Positions 1 through 7,062 of a stretch of DNA of 12,437 nucleotides are shown piece by piece. Both the position numbers and the translations under genes were made by a program. The DNA lies in the NCBI GenBank assembly GCA_913041075.1, contig CAJWGZ010000027.1, positions 1-12,437 on the forward strand. Reading direction: 5' to 3'. The DNA is from an uncultured Fidelibacterota bacterium. Its GTDB lineage: Bacteria > Fidelibacterota > Marinisomatia > Marinisomatales > TCS55. The notes under the pieces were generated by a model. The model saw only the letters and a list, made by a program, of their open reading frames with translations, did not search any database and had not been told where the DNA came from. Positions within the stretch are counted from its first letter, which is position 1, and each line of letters opens with the position of its first letter.

Positions 1-2339
1 AAAGCATATCTTGAAGTAAATAATGCTAATATCCTTTTATTATGTTTCTTATGTAGACTATATATCAGGCTTGCTTGTAATACTGGATCCTGCCCATTAC
101 CACCAGCATATTGAAAATATTTGACTTGATCCTCATAATGAAATGGACTTGGGAATACACCAGAAAAAACCTTTTCAATTTCTGTACTGTTAAGTCCAGT
201 CCTAGAAAAAAAATAATCAAAGGACTCATCCACGCGCAAGGTTGCAGAAGTTAAAATACAATGGTCAACATGGCTGAAAAACGCATCAACTAGGCTCTTT
301 GATATATCTATGGGCGATCCATATATAATAAGCTCAAACTCTCCATTATTTCGAAAAATACCCTCCTGCCAATAAACCCAATTTTGATCCTGTTCTTGTG
401 TCAACAGATTTAATAAAGTCAACATGGTATTTAAACTTTCAATAAAACTATCTATTTGTACTATTACTTCAGAAAATTCTTCAGCATTATCGCTGTGAGC
501 CCGCAGTTCCGAACTCATTTTGTTAAGCTTAATTATTAGTGCACTAATATCACTTATCAAAGCATTAATCTCTTTGAAGAAAATACCATATTCCTCTGTA
601 AGGTTATAAATGATGTATTTTTCAGAGTATTTTGCAGAGGAATCAAAACGGTTGCTTACATTAAACTCTAGCTCTTGGAAGAGGGTATCCACCGCAGTCT
701 TGCATCCAGAGGTCAACTTTATTAAATCATCTATAATTCCTGAGAGAGAATCTACTTTTTGCACAACGTAGATTAATTGACCTTTCCACCGCGCAGATGA
801 TTTCCCTTCAGGATTTACACTATCAATTACAGCTTTTATTGGATAGGCGCTAATTGACTTTTCCATTTGCTTATAGGCTGTATCCACTAGATTATGAGCT
901 TCGTCAATAATCACTGTATCATGTTCAGGTAAGATTCCGGGAGATTGTATTTCAGCAAATAGTAATGCATGATTGATAATAACTAGGTCGGTACTCTGGG
1001 CAATACGTCGAATTTTACCAAAGTAACACCCATTGTTTTTCCCGCAGATTACAGTTGTGCAAAATCCAGGTTCGCTCTGAATAAGAGAGGCTACCTTCAG
1101 CGGCCTGCTATTCCAAAACCCAGCGCACTCAGACAGGTCTCCTGTCCTTGTATAGTGCATCCAAATAATTACAGGAAGTAAACTTTCAATATCTTTAGAT
1201 GACAGAATTTTCTTTTTTTCAGCTATCAACCAATTCAAACGTGTCTTACAAAGGTAATTTGTACGGCCTTTTAACAATGTCGCTTTTATGGGTACTTCCA
1301 GCGCTCTAGAGAGGATAGGTAGATCCTTATGGAATAGTTGATCTTGCAAATTCTTTGTATAACAGGATATAACCACAGACTTATTATGTTTACTTTCCAT
1401 AGAATGCTTTATTGCAGGAAATAAATATCCTAGCGATTTACCAAGACCCGTTCCCGCCTCAAGCGCACCAATCCCTTTAGGTAACGACATGATCTTTAAA
1501 ATCTCAGCACAATAATTTATTTGGCTGGGTCGTTCTTCATAATTTTCTAATATCTCTGCAACGGCCCCCTTAGGTGAGAAAACATTATTTGTATCATAAG
1601 TACTAATATCATTTTCACCATCATGTTCATAAACGTTATCAAAAATTGGTTTTTCAATCATTGATTCCAATAGTCCCGATCTAAGGTCGCCTGATTGTTT
1701 CAATTCATTTGCAAGGTTTACATATAGTTGCATATTTGGGGCATTAACCGAACGTATTAGATCCAATAATTTTGTAATGGTTTCCAGCGGATAACTGGCT
1801 GCTTCCTTAATCAACCGCTGAAAAATAATGCCACAATTTTCCGTATCTTTCTCAGCGCGGTGCGACCCTGCTGATGATAATCCAAAATATTCTGATATTG
1901 AACCCAAATCGTGTACTGGATGGAAGAACAAAAAGGTGCGTGACAGCTGCAGGGTATCAAACAACGGATTATTTTTTTTTGGTTTGCTAAATCTTGCGCA
2001 CAGTGCATCCAAAAAACTTTTATCAAAGGAAATATTATGCGCTACTAAGGGTAAATCGTTTAAAAATTCAAGAAACTCACTAATAATATCTGATTCTATT
2101 GGCTTATCCCTGACCATATCGTCTGCTATACCAGTGATATCCGTGATAAAAGGAGCTATTGGCCGCCCAGGGTTTATTAGTGTCACAAATCGATCAACCG
2201 GGTTACCATCAACAAATTTGATGGCCGCAATTTCAATAATGCGGTCATCTTTGGGACTTAATCCCGTTGTCTCAAAGTCAAATGCAATATAATCAGAAAG
2301 ACCTAGGCAGCGTAATAGCTGAGGTAATTCCATAAGCAT
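1..2339 (-). CDS. dinG: DinG-type helicase with N-terminal DEDDh exonuclease domain, 3' part cut by the window edge
   Basis: My minus-strand translation is open for 779 codons and runs off the left edge, so the protein is longer than what is seen. Numbering is from the ATG at 2339; a second in-frame ATG lies at 2333. Residues 19-175 are a DnaQ-like 3'-5' exonuclease: Exo I DFETTG with D21 and E23, Exo II HNISFD with D106, Exo III HRAEKD with H160 and D165. A superfamily 2 (XPD/DinG) helicase follows: Q-motif-like ERPSQ near 269-273, Walker A EAGTGLGKS with K301, DEAH box at 479-482, and a TSATLR motif farther on. Cysteines 364, 427, 432 and 438 lie between Walker A and the DEAH box, where DinG/XPD proteins hold a 4Fe-4S cluster. 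The rest of helicase domain 2 is outside the window. The architecture matches the exonuclease-DinG fusions known from Firmicutes. The likely role is ATP-driven unwinding or processing of DNA in repair or recombination. There is no clear Shine-Dalgarno sequence; the first ATG directly follows the stop of the upstream gene, suggesting coupled translation. Confidence 0.9.
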   Translation of the reverse strand, partial: MLMELPQLLRCLGLSDYIAFDFETTGLSPKDDRIIEIAAIKFVDGNPVDRFVTLINPGRPIAPFITDITGIADDMVRDKPIESDIISEFLEFLNDLPLVAHNISFDKSFLDALCARFSKPKKNNPLFDTLQLSRTFLFFHPVHDLGSISEYFGLSSAGSHRAEKDTENCGIIFQRLIKEAASYPLETITKLLDLIRSVNAPNMQLYVNLANELKQSGDLRSGLLESMIEKPIFDNVYEHDGENDISTYDTNNVFSPKGAVAEILENYEERPSQINYCAEILKIMSLPKGIGALEAGTGLGKSLGYLFPAIKHSMESKHNKSVVISCYTKNLQDQLFHKDLPILSRALEVPIKATLLKGRTNYLCKTRLNWLIAEKKKILSSKDIESLLPVIIWMHYTRTGDLSECAGFWNSRPLKVASLIQSEPGFCTTVICGKNNGCYFGKIRRIAQSTDLVIINHALLFAEIQSPGILPEHDTVIIDEAHNLVDTAYKQMEKSISAYPIKAVIDSVNPEGKSSARWKGQLIYVVQKVDSLSGIIDDLIKLTSGCKTAVDTLFQELEFNVSNRFDSSAKYSEKYIIYNLTEEYGIFFKEINALISDISALIIKLNKMSSELRAHSDNAEEFSEVIVQIDSFIESLNTMLTLLNLLTQEQDQNWVYWQEGIFRNNGEFELIIYGSPIDISKSLVDAFFSHVDHCILTSATLRVDESFDYFFSRTGLNSTEIEKVFSGVFPSPFHYEDQVKYFQYAGGNGQDPVLQASLIYSLHKKHNKRILALFTSRYA

Positions 2340-3569
2340 TTAAGAAAAAAATATTTTAAAATAAAATGCGGGATTAGCCAAATCAGTGCGCGGGATTTCA
2401 TTCGCCAGCATACCGCCGATGATATTTTTAAGTTCATCATTTCGAGCTGCTCGATTAATGACAAAGTTTAACAAGAATTTGGATCTGGCTAGTTTTTGTA
2501 ATTTTGTACTTACACGTAATTCAGGGCCAATTTCGTCCCACAAATTTTTGTCATATTCAGATAAATTATTTTCGCTTAAATCGTTTTCGCCAATGGCTTT
2601 GTTTGCGGTAATTATAGCATGCTTCGCTGATACCATTGCATTACCAATGCCCTCCCCTGTAAATGGATCAATCAGACCCGCAGCGTCTCCCAGCAACATG
2701 AAACCATTACCATGGTTTTTTCGATGTATACTTCCCATAGGTAGGTTCCAACCTTTTGGTTTTTCAATTGGTTTTGCATGAGCAAAACGATCTTTGAAAT
2801 ATTCCAATTGTGTGACAACATCTAGCAGGTCAACAAGGTTTTTCTTCTGTTCTTTAATGTTTTTTTTCGATAATCCCAAGCCAATATTTGCTTTGCCTGC
2901 GCCTGCAGGAAATAACCAGAAATAGCCAGGGTTTATTTCTTCCAGGTAATGCAATTCAATCTGATCAGTTAAACCCTCTACCCCCTCGTAATAACATCGA
3001 ATTGCCAACGCAGTGTGTTCCATTTCCATTTTATATAAATTTAATTTTTGGGCCACAATTGAATTATACCCATCAGCACCCAGGACGACTGTTGCTGCAA
3101 TATCTTCCGGATTTCCATCCTTGTTTCTTCCTTGTACGCCTACCACAGTGTTATCCTCGATAAGTAAATCTTTAACGGTAAAACCTTCCTTTACTTCTGT
3201 AATTTTTCGTGCCTTTTTAAACAGAAAATAATCAAATATTTCTCTGGGAATTACATACCCTTCTTTAATATGGTCAGTGTTAAAGGATTTTGTTAAATCA
3301 ATATCAAAAATTTTATTTGCAGGACTACCAAATGCAATCCGACGAATAGAGGCACCTTTAAGTGTTTTTACTTCACTAATTAGATCCAGGTCTTTAAGGA
3401 TATCAACGACTTTACCTGATAGTGCATCACCGCAGATTTTATCCCTTGGCCAAATTGACTTATCAACAATAAGTGTGCTAAGGCCCAATCGATTAGCATA
3501 CAACGCAGCTGTAGCACCTGCAGGGCCTCCGCCCACAATTACTACATCATATACCTTTTGTTTTCCCAT
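2340..3569 (-). CDS. Geranylgeranyl reductase family FAD-dependent oxidoreductase
   Basis: The 409-residue protein has the fold signature of the geranylgeranyl reductase / FixC-like flavoprotein family. The N-terminal Rossmann motif GGGPAG (13-18) binds the ADP part of FAD, and D36 ends the second strand. The family motif PRDKICGD (41-48) has the cysteine-glycine pair C46-G47. A GADGYNS segment lies mid-protein, and the second FAD motif LLGDAAGLIDPFTGEG contains G294-D295. Length is normal for the family (about 380-430). Characterised members reduce isoprenoid double bonds, for example in archaeal lipids, chlorophyll side chains or menaquinone; others are electron-transfer flavoproteins. The sequence alone does not show the substrate. 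In a bacterium without photosynthesis genes nearby, a quinone or polyprenyl lipid is the most reasonable guess. It starts 50 bases after the membrane-protein gene, with no visible Shine-Dalgarno sequence, and its TAA is followed at once by the ATG of the dinG-type gene in the same frame. Confidence 0.88.
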   Translation of the reverse strand: MGKQKVYDVVIVGGGPAGATAALYANRLGLSTLIVDKSIWPRDKICGDALSGKVVDILKDLDLISEVKTLKGASIRRIAFGSPANKIFDIDLTKSFNTDHIKEGYVIPREIFDYFLFKKARKITEVKEGFTVKDLLIEDNTVVGVQGRNKDGNPEDIAATVVLGADGYNSIVAQKLNLYKMEMEHTALAIRCYYEGVEGLTDQIELHYLEEINPGYFWLFPAGAGKANIGLGLSKKNIKEQKKNLVDLLDVVTQLEYFKDRFAHAKPIEKPKGWNLPMGSIHRKNHGNGFMLLGDAAGLIDPFTGEGIGNAMVSAKHAIITANKAIGENDLSENNLSEYDKNLWDEIGPELRVSTKLQKLARSKFLLNFVINRAARNDELKNIIGGMLANEIPRTDLANPAFYFKIFFS

Positions 3570-3571
3570 TA

Positions 3572-3613
3572 ATTAATTGTTCGAAAATATTATTTGGATG
3601 GAATGCAATTAAT
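3572..3613. repeat. 8-bp inverted repeat in the gap upstream of the reductase gene
   Basis: Arms ATTAATTG (3572-3579) and CAATTAAT (3606-3613) are exact reverse complements separated by 26 bases. They fill most of the only sizeable gap (50 bases) inside the nine-gene run, and the inner arm is 2 bases from the reductase start codon. It could be an operator or part of an internal promoter region. The arms are pure A/T except for one base, so chance is a fair explanation. I see no good -35/-10 pair here. Confidence 0.3.
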
Positions 3614-3619
3614 AGGGAT

Positions 3620-4411
3620 CTAATCGTGATCCACACCAAATGTTGGATAAACAATATTAAAACGAAAATAATGGTAAAGGCGCAACAAAAAGAAAAGTGT
3701 ACACAATGGAATTAAAAACCACGGAAATCGAACTACTAAAAATACGGCTGGTATAAATACACCATAGATTCTAGCGCGCTGCAAGTGCCTGATATGGGCT
3801 GGCATGATTAGCGCTACTAAAAGGAAAGGTAAATATACAGTAGAAACCGTGCTGGCCACTGGATCATCAAATTGGAACCCCATAACAGTTCCAACAATGA
3901 TCAAAGTAGTGGCACCAACCAGATTTCGGATTCTTGGACTTGAACCTGCGATTTCGAATGATTTATCATCTTGTTGTATAGATTCAATCGAAAATACAAG
4001 CCATACGGCTATATAAAATAATAAATATGGTGCATAATTCTTAATCGCCACCATCGAAAATTTTGGACCAATTGACCCTAATAATAGCGCCATAGATCCA
4101 ATAACAATAAAATATAACAACGACCTAAGATTATTGATTTTTTTAGGGGTCGCAGGATGGCGAGCTGATAAAATAGACCAAACCGTGACCAAAATGATAA
4201 CGGAAAAAATAAATAACGATCCAGAATTCCAATCCCAGAAAATATATCTATTCTCTTGCCCTTTTATAATGTTAAAACCGCTAATGACCATGCACCACAT
4301 GCCAAACCAATGCAATGGCTGCCAGTTCATAAAGTTATCCAAACTTTTAGACCAATTGGATAATCTGCTATATAAATCGCTTTGGGGTTTAATTAGACGG
4401 GATACAAACAC
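3620..4411 (-). CDS. Multi-pass integral membrane protein, unknown function
   Basis: I do not recognise the family. The 263 residues hold about seven or eight hydrophobic segments: roughly 30-50, 65-85, 97-115, 126-142, 165-182, 186-206, then two closely spaced ones at about 216-248. A charged loop with DDKSFE lies between segments four and five, and basic residues (HIRHLQRAR) precede the last pair. The C-terminus is short and polar (VDHD). There is no signal peptide, lipobox or obvious catalytic motif. The start is uncertain: the first possible codon is a GTG at 4411, 12 bases after the symporter stop and in the same frame, with no clear Shine-Dalgarno sequence. An internal ATG at residue 28 would remove the cytoplasmic-looking N-terminus. 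It sits between a sodium symporter and an isoprenoid-type reductase, so a role in lipid or quinone handling or as a transport partner is possible but unproven. Confidence 0.8.
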   Translation of the reverse strand: MFVSRLIKPQSDLYSRLSNWSKSLDNFMNWQPLHWFGMWCMVISGFNIIKGQENRYIFWDWNSGSLFIFSVIILVTVWSILSARHPATPKKINNLRSLLYFIVIGSMALLLGSIGPKFSMVAIKNYAPYLLFYIAVWLVFSIESIQQDDKSFEIAGSSPRIRNLVGATTLIIVGTVMGFQFDDPVASTVSTVYLPFLLVALIMPAHIRHLQRARIYGVFIPAVFLVVRFPWFLIPLCTLFFLLRLYHYFRFNIVYPTFGVDHD

Positions 4412-4423
4412 AGCAAGGTATAT

Positions 4424-5800
4424 TCAACCGATAATCGGGAACCCTAATAGTTTATCAAAAATCTCATTTAAAATGATAAAACCAACTACCAAGGCTCCGA
4501 TACTCAACAAAATAGTAACTAATTGACTCGATATTTTAGTGGAATTCATTCCAGTATGTAATTCTTTAACAAATTCATCCACACTCCAGCGTTTGATAAT
4601 AAATATCGCCATTAACATACCCCCAATAGGCAACATATATTTGGAAGATAGATAATCCATGAAATCAAAGAACGACATACCCAAAAACCAAGTAATATTT
4701 AGATTGCCACCAAGCGATAATGAACAAAATATACCTACAACAGTAATTATGCCACCGAACAAAATAGTTGAGCGGATCCTAGTCCAGCCTTTTTGATCAA
4801 TAAAATAGGCTGTAACAACCTCAAGGATTGAGATTGCTGATGTAAGGGCCGCCATAAAAAGAATAACGAAGAACAAAGTTCCCCAAATTTGACCACCTGG
4901 TATTTGTGGAAAAACTGAAGGCAAGACAACGAATATAAGTCCAGCGCCCTCTGCGGGATCAGCACCCAAAGCGAAAACTGTTGAAAATATAGCTATACCT
5001 GCAAGCAAAGCTATAGCTGTATCCAAACCGATCACCCAAAGCGCTGAATTCAATAGATTTTCAGTTCTTTTCAGATAGCTTCCGTACGTTATCATCGTGC
5101 CCATACCAAGACTCAGTGTAAAAAATGAATGCCCCAAAGCCAACACAACAGCTGAAGCAGATAGATCTTCAAACTTTGGTTTAAATAAAAAGGTTAGGCC
5201 GGTCATTCCATTAGGCAGGGTTAATCCACGGATCGCAAGAACTACAAGTATGACTATTATCGTTGGCATCATGATTTTTGACCATTTTTCGATACCACCT
5301 TTCACGCCATTAACAATTACATAAATACAAATCATCATAAATAATAATTGCCAAAATAGCGGCGCCCATGTACCAGTAATAAATGAATTAAATAAAGCGC
5401 TTGCAGCTTCAGGATTACCTGTTAGCTGAGAAAAGTCACCTTTGAGTGACAAGAATGAATAATTCATTATCCAACCACCCACAACACCATAGAACGATAG
5501 AATGACGAAGGCTGACCCAACGCCCAAAAATCCGACCCATTTCCATAAGGATCCTGGGGCGATCGCCAAATAGGCTCCTACAGGACTTAATTGTGTCTTC
5601 CTACCTAGAGCAAATTCACCTATTACAATTGATAGCCCAACAACCAGGATGCAGATGAGATAAATTAGGGTGAATGCTGCTCCACCATTTTGTCCTGCCA
5701 TATGTGGGTATTTCCATATGTTACCAATTCCCACCGCCGAGCCTGAGGCAGCTAAAATAAATCCTAGTTTTGATCCCCAATGTTCTCTGGTTTGGTTCAT
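4424..5800 (-). CDS. Sodium-dependent transporter, NSS (neurotransmitter:sodium symporter) family
   Basis: The 458-residue protein is a bacterial LeuT-fold secondary transporter. The N-terminus carries the family hallmark W-x-S-K-L-G-F-I-L-A-A followed by GSAVGIGNIWKYP. Residues G20, A22, V23 and N27 fall at the same numbers as sodium-site residues in LeuT. The unwound helix 6 region FFTLSLGMGTMITYGSY is present, and helix 8 contains AALTSAIS, equivalent to the sodium site 2 A-x-x-T-S motif. About eleven or twelve hydrophobic segments are visible. Length is typical of bacterial members (about 440-510). The family imports amino acids or related compounds using the sodium gradient across the inner membrane; the substrate cannot be read from sequence. 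Position 30, usually the arginine of the outer gate, is lysine here. The start ATG overlaps the DUF5683 stop by one base (TGATG) and has an AGAGGA ribosome-binding site just upstream, so translation is probably coupled. Confidence 0.93.
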   Translation of the reverse strand: MNQTREHWGSKLGFILAASGSAVGIGNIWKYPHMAGQNGGAAFTLIYLICILVVGLSIVIGEFALGRKTQLSPVGAYLAIAPGSLWKWVGFLGVGSAFVILSFYGVVGGWIMNYSFLSLKGDFSQLTGNPEAASALFNSFITGTWAPLFWQLLFMMICIYVIVNGVKGGIEKWSKIMMPTIIVILVVLAIRGLTLPNGMTGLTFLFKPKFEDLSASAVVLALGHSFFTLSLGMGTMITYGSYLKRTENLLNSALWVIGLDTAIALLAGIAIFSTVFALGADPAEGAGLIFVVLPSVFPQIPGGQIWGTLFFVILFMAALTSAISILEVVTAYFIDQKGWTRIRSTILFGGIITVVGIFCSLSLGGNLNITWFLGMSFFDFMDYLSSKYMLPIGGMLMAIFIIKRWSVDEFVKELHTGMNSTKISSQLVTILLSIGALVVGFIILNEIFDKLLGFPIIG

Positions 5801-6261
5801 CAGTCCTCTTTCTTTATTTCAACGGAATTTTGATTATTACCTAATTCTTCAGCCATAACATCTTCAAATGGATGCAGATGTGCGTCTACAATTGCATCTA
5901 TTAACCCATAAATATAGATAAATCCAATCCACCATACATATTTGTTTCGTTTTTCTAAGTATCGATACTTGGGCAGCGGATATTCATCGTTATTTGCATC
6001 ATCATAACTACTATATAATTGGGAATTGTTATGCCAATTTACAATTGCTAAAACTTCTCCAGCTAAAATCAAACCTGCTTTAAATTTTTTACCATTGTAT
6101 AGCTGGCCTCCCCCAGGAATAATAGATGATAATGCAGCATTTTTTGGTGATTTAATTGAATCTGAAGTGTCTGGATGGGTTTCTCCCAGTAAAAATGAAG
6201 AAACCAAACATATAACAAATAATATCCTGATAAATAATTCTGTCAAATTGTTGCTATACAT
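5800..6261 (-). CDS. DUF5683-type small secreted or membrane protein
   Basis: The 153-residue protein begins with a basic then hydrophobic stretch (about residues 9-26, ending FLLGE) that looks like a signal peptide or membrane anchor; there is no lipobox. The segment ALSSIIPGGGQLYNGKKFKA (43-62) is the characteristic motif of the DUF5683 family common in Bacteroidetes and other FCB bacteria: a small-residue and proline turn, then GQLYNGK. A second hydrophobic segment, about 109-125, leads into LIDAIVDAHL with D122, D126 and H128, also typical of the family. The C-terminus is short and charged. Function is unknown; localisation is probably the cell envelope. The start lies inside the last 19 bases of ridA in another frame. 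No later methionine before residue 135 could serve as a start, so this overlap is probably real. The stop overlaps the symporter ATG. Confidence 0.82.
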   Translation of the reverse strand: MYSNNLTELFIRILFVICLVSSFLLGETHPDTSDSIKSPKNAALSSIIPGGGQLYNGKKFKAGLILAGEVLAIVNWHNNSQLYSSYDDANNDEYPLPKYRYLEKRNKYVWWIGFIYIYGLIDAIVDAHLHPFEDVMAEELGNNQNSVEIKKED

Positions 6262-6626
6262 TCAATTTCGATATCAGTACCGGCAGGTAAAGCAGAAACC
6301 GCTACGAGGGATCGCGCTGGCGCATCACTGTCCTTAATAAATTCACTAAATACATCATTGACTTCAGAATAATTAGACATATCCGTAAGGAAGACCGTAA
6401 ACTTAGCCACTTTTGAGAATTCTGTACCAGCCTCTCCCAATATATTATTCAAATTTTTCATGACCTGTCTTACGCGTTCTTTAAAACTACCATCAATTAA
6501 ATTGCCAGTTGCTGGATCGATCGCAACCTGTCCAGCAGTGAAAACAAAACCATTTGTAACAATTCCTTGATTATAAGCACCAATTGGTAACGGTGCTTTA
6601 TTAGTATTAATTATTTTATGTTCCAT
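6243..6626 (-). CDS. ridA: RidA family (YjgF/YER057c/UK114) enamine/imine deaminase
   Basis: The 127-residue protein matches RidA over its full length. The C-terminal signature PARSLVAVSALPAG followed by IEIECIA carries R105 and E120, which coincide in number with the catalytic arginine and the glutamate of E. coli RidA. The N-terminal APLPIGAYNQG and FTAGQVAIDP blocks are also present, with Y18 and T30 in pocket positions (T30 where many homologues have serine). L107 replaces the cysteine of the E. coli enzyme. RidA hydrolyses 2-aminoacrylate and similar imines released by PLP-dependent enzymes such as serine/threonine dehydratase, giving ketoacid and ammonia and protecting PLP enzymes in the cytosol. 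It acts as a trimer in the known family. A strong AGGAG ribosome-binding site lies five bases before the ATG, overlapping the stop of the DUF296 gene eight bases upstream. Confidence 0.93.
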   Translation of the reverse strand: MEHKIINTNKAPLPIGAYNQGIVTNGFVFTAGQVAIDPATGNLIDGSFKERVRQVMKNLNNILGEAGTEFSKVAKFTVFLTDMSNYSEVNDVFSEFIKDSDAPARSLVAVSALPAGTDIEIECIATI

Positions 6627-6634
6627 AAACTCTC

Positions 6635-7060
6635 CTATTTACCAAGCGACATACAAGGCAAACCAATTTCCGGGTTAAACACTCTTTTACCACTGCTATT
6701 AATATTCCTTAAAATAAATTCGCCTACAACTGCAACTTTTGCTTCAAACAAATGCCCACCTTTCACAGTTAGATCATGATCACTAATATTTATGTGTGCA
6801 TGAATAAATGGTTCCTCATCCTTTAATTGAATGTTCGCCTGGTATGATGTCAATTCCCAAGTATCATCGAGCTTATGTGTAATATATTCTTGGTTTTTTA
6901 AATCATAGGACCCCAGCTCAATTTCTTTAATTGCACCTATACCAGAAATCTGACCGTTTATTATCTGATGATCTATGCAAAATTGAGTCAATATAGCCAT
7001 TATACTTTCACCTTGTTCTAGATAAATGATATACGTATCGCCATCTTTTTCATATTGCAT
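6635..7060 (-). CDS. PPC/DUF296 domain protein (PD1-like)
   Basis: The 141-residue protein is a single PPC (DUF296) domain. The family core is visible: GQISGIGAIKEIELGSYD (36-53), then FIHAHINISDHDLTVKGGHL (85-104), then AKVAVVGEFIL. H87, H89 and H103 are the conserved histidines, which in solved bacterial structures bind a metal ion. In plants this domain is fused to AT-hooks and binds DNA; the bacterial single-domain forms have no firmly known function and no AT-hook is seen here. The start ATG lies two bases after the alaS stop, preceded by AAGGAAG as ribosome-binding site inside the last alaS codons. The close spacing to alaS and ridA suggests co-expression. The family is confident; the biological role is unknown. 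Confidence 0.88.
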   Translation of the reverse strand: MQYEKDGDTYIIYLEQGESIMAILTQFCIDHQIINGQISGIGAIKEIELGSYDLKNQEYITHKLDDTWELTSYQANIQLKDEEPFIHAHINISDHDLTVKGGHLFEAKVAVVGEFILRNINSSGKRVFNPEIGLPCMSLGK

Positions 7061-7062
7061 TA

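Noticed and set aside
1811..2026. Minus-strand open frame of 71 codons
   Set aside because: It lies in a different frame inside the exonuclease domain of the dinG-type gene and has no recognisable content.
1828..2292. Plus-strand open frame of 154 codons
   Set aside because: It is antisense to the exonuclease domain of the dinG-type gene, whose minus-strand motifs (DFETTG, HNISFD, HRAEKD) are clear; the plus-strand translation shows no domain.
2386..2781. Plus-strand open frame of 131 codons
   Set aside because: Antisense to the flavoprotein, over its second FAD motif; no ribosome-binding site or domain.
4134..4526. Plus-strand open frame of 130 codons
   Set aside because: Antisense across the junction of the membrane protein and the symporter; a shadow frame.
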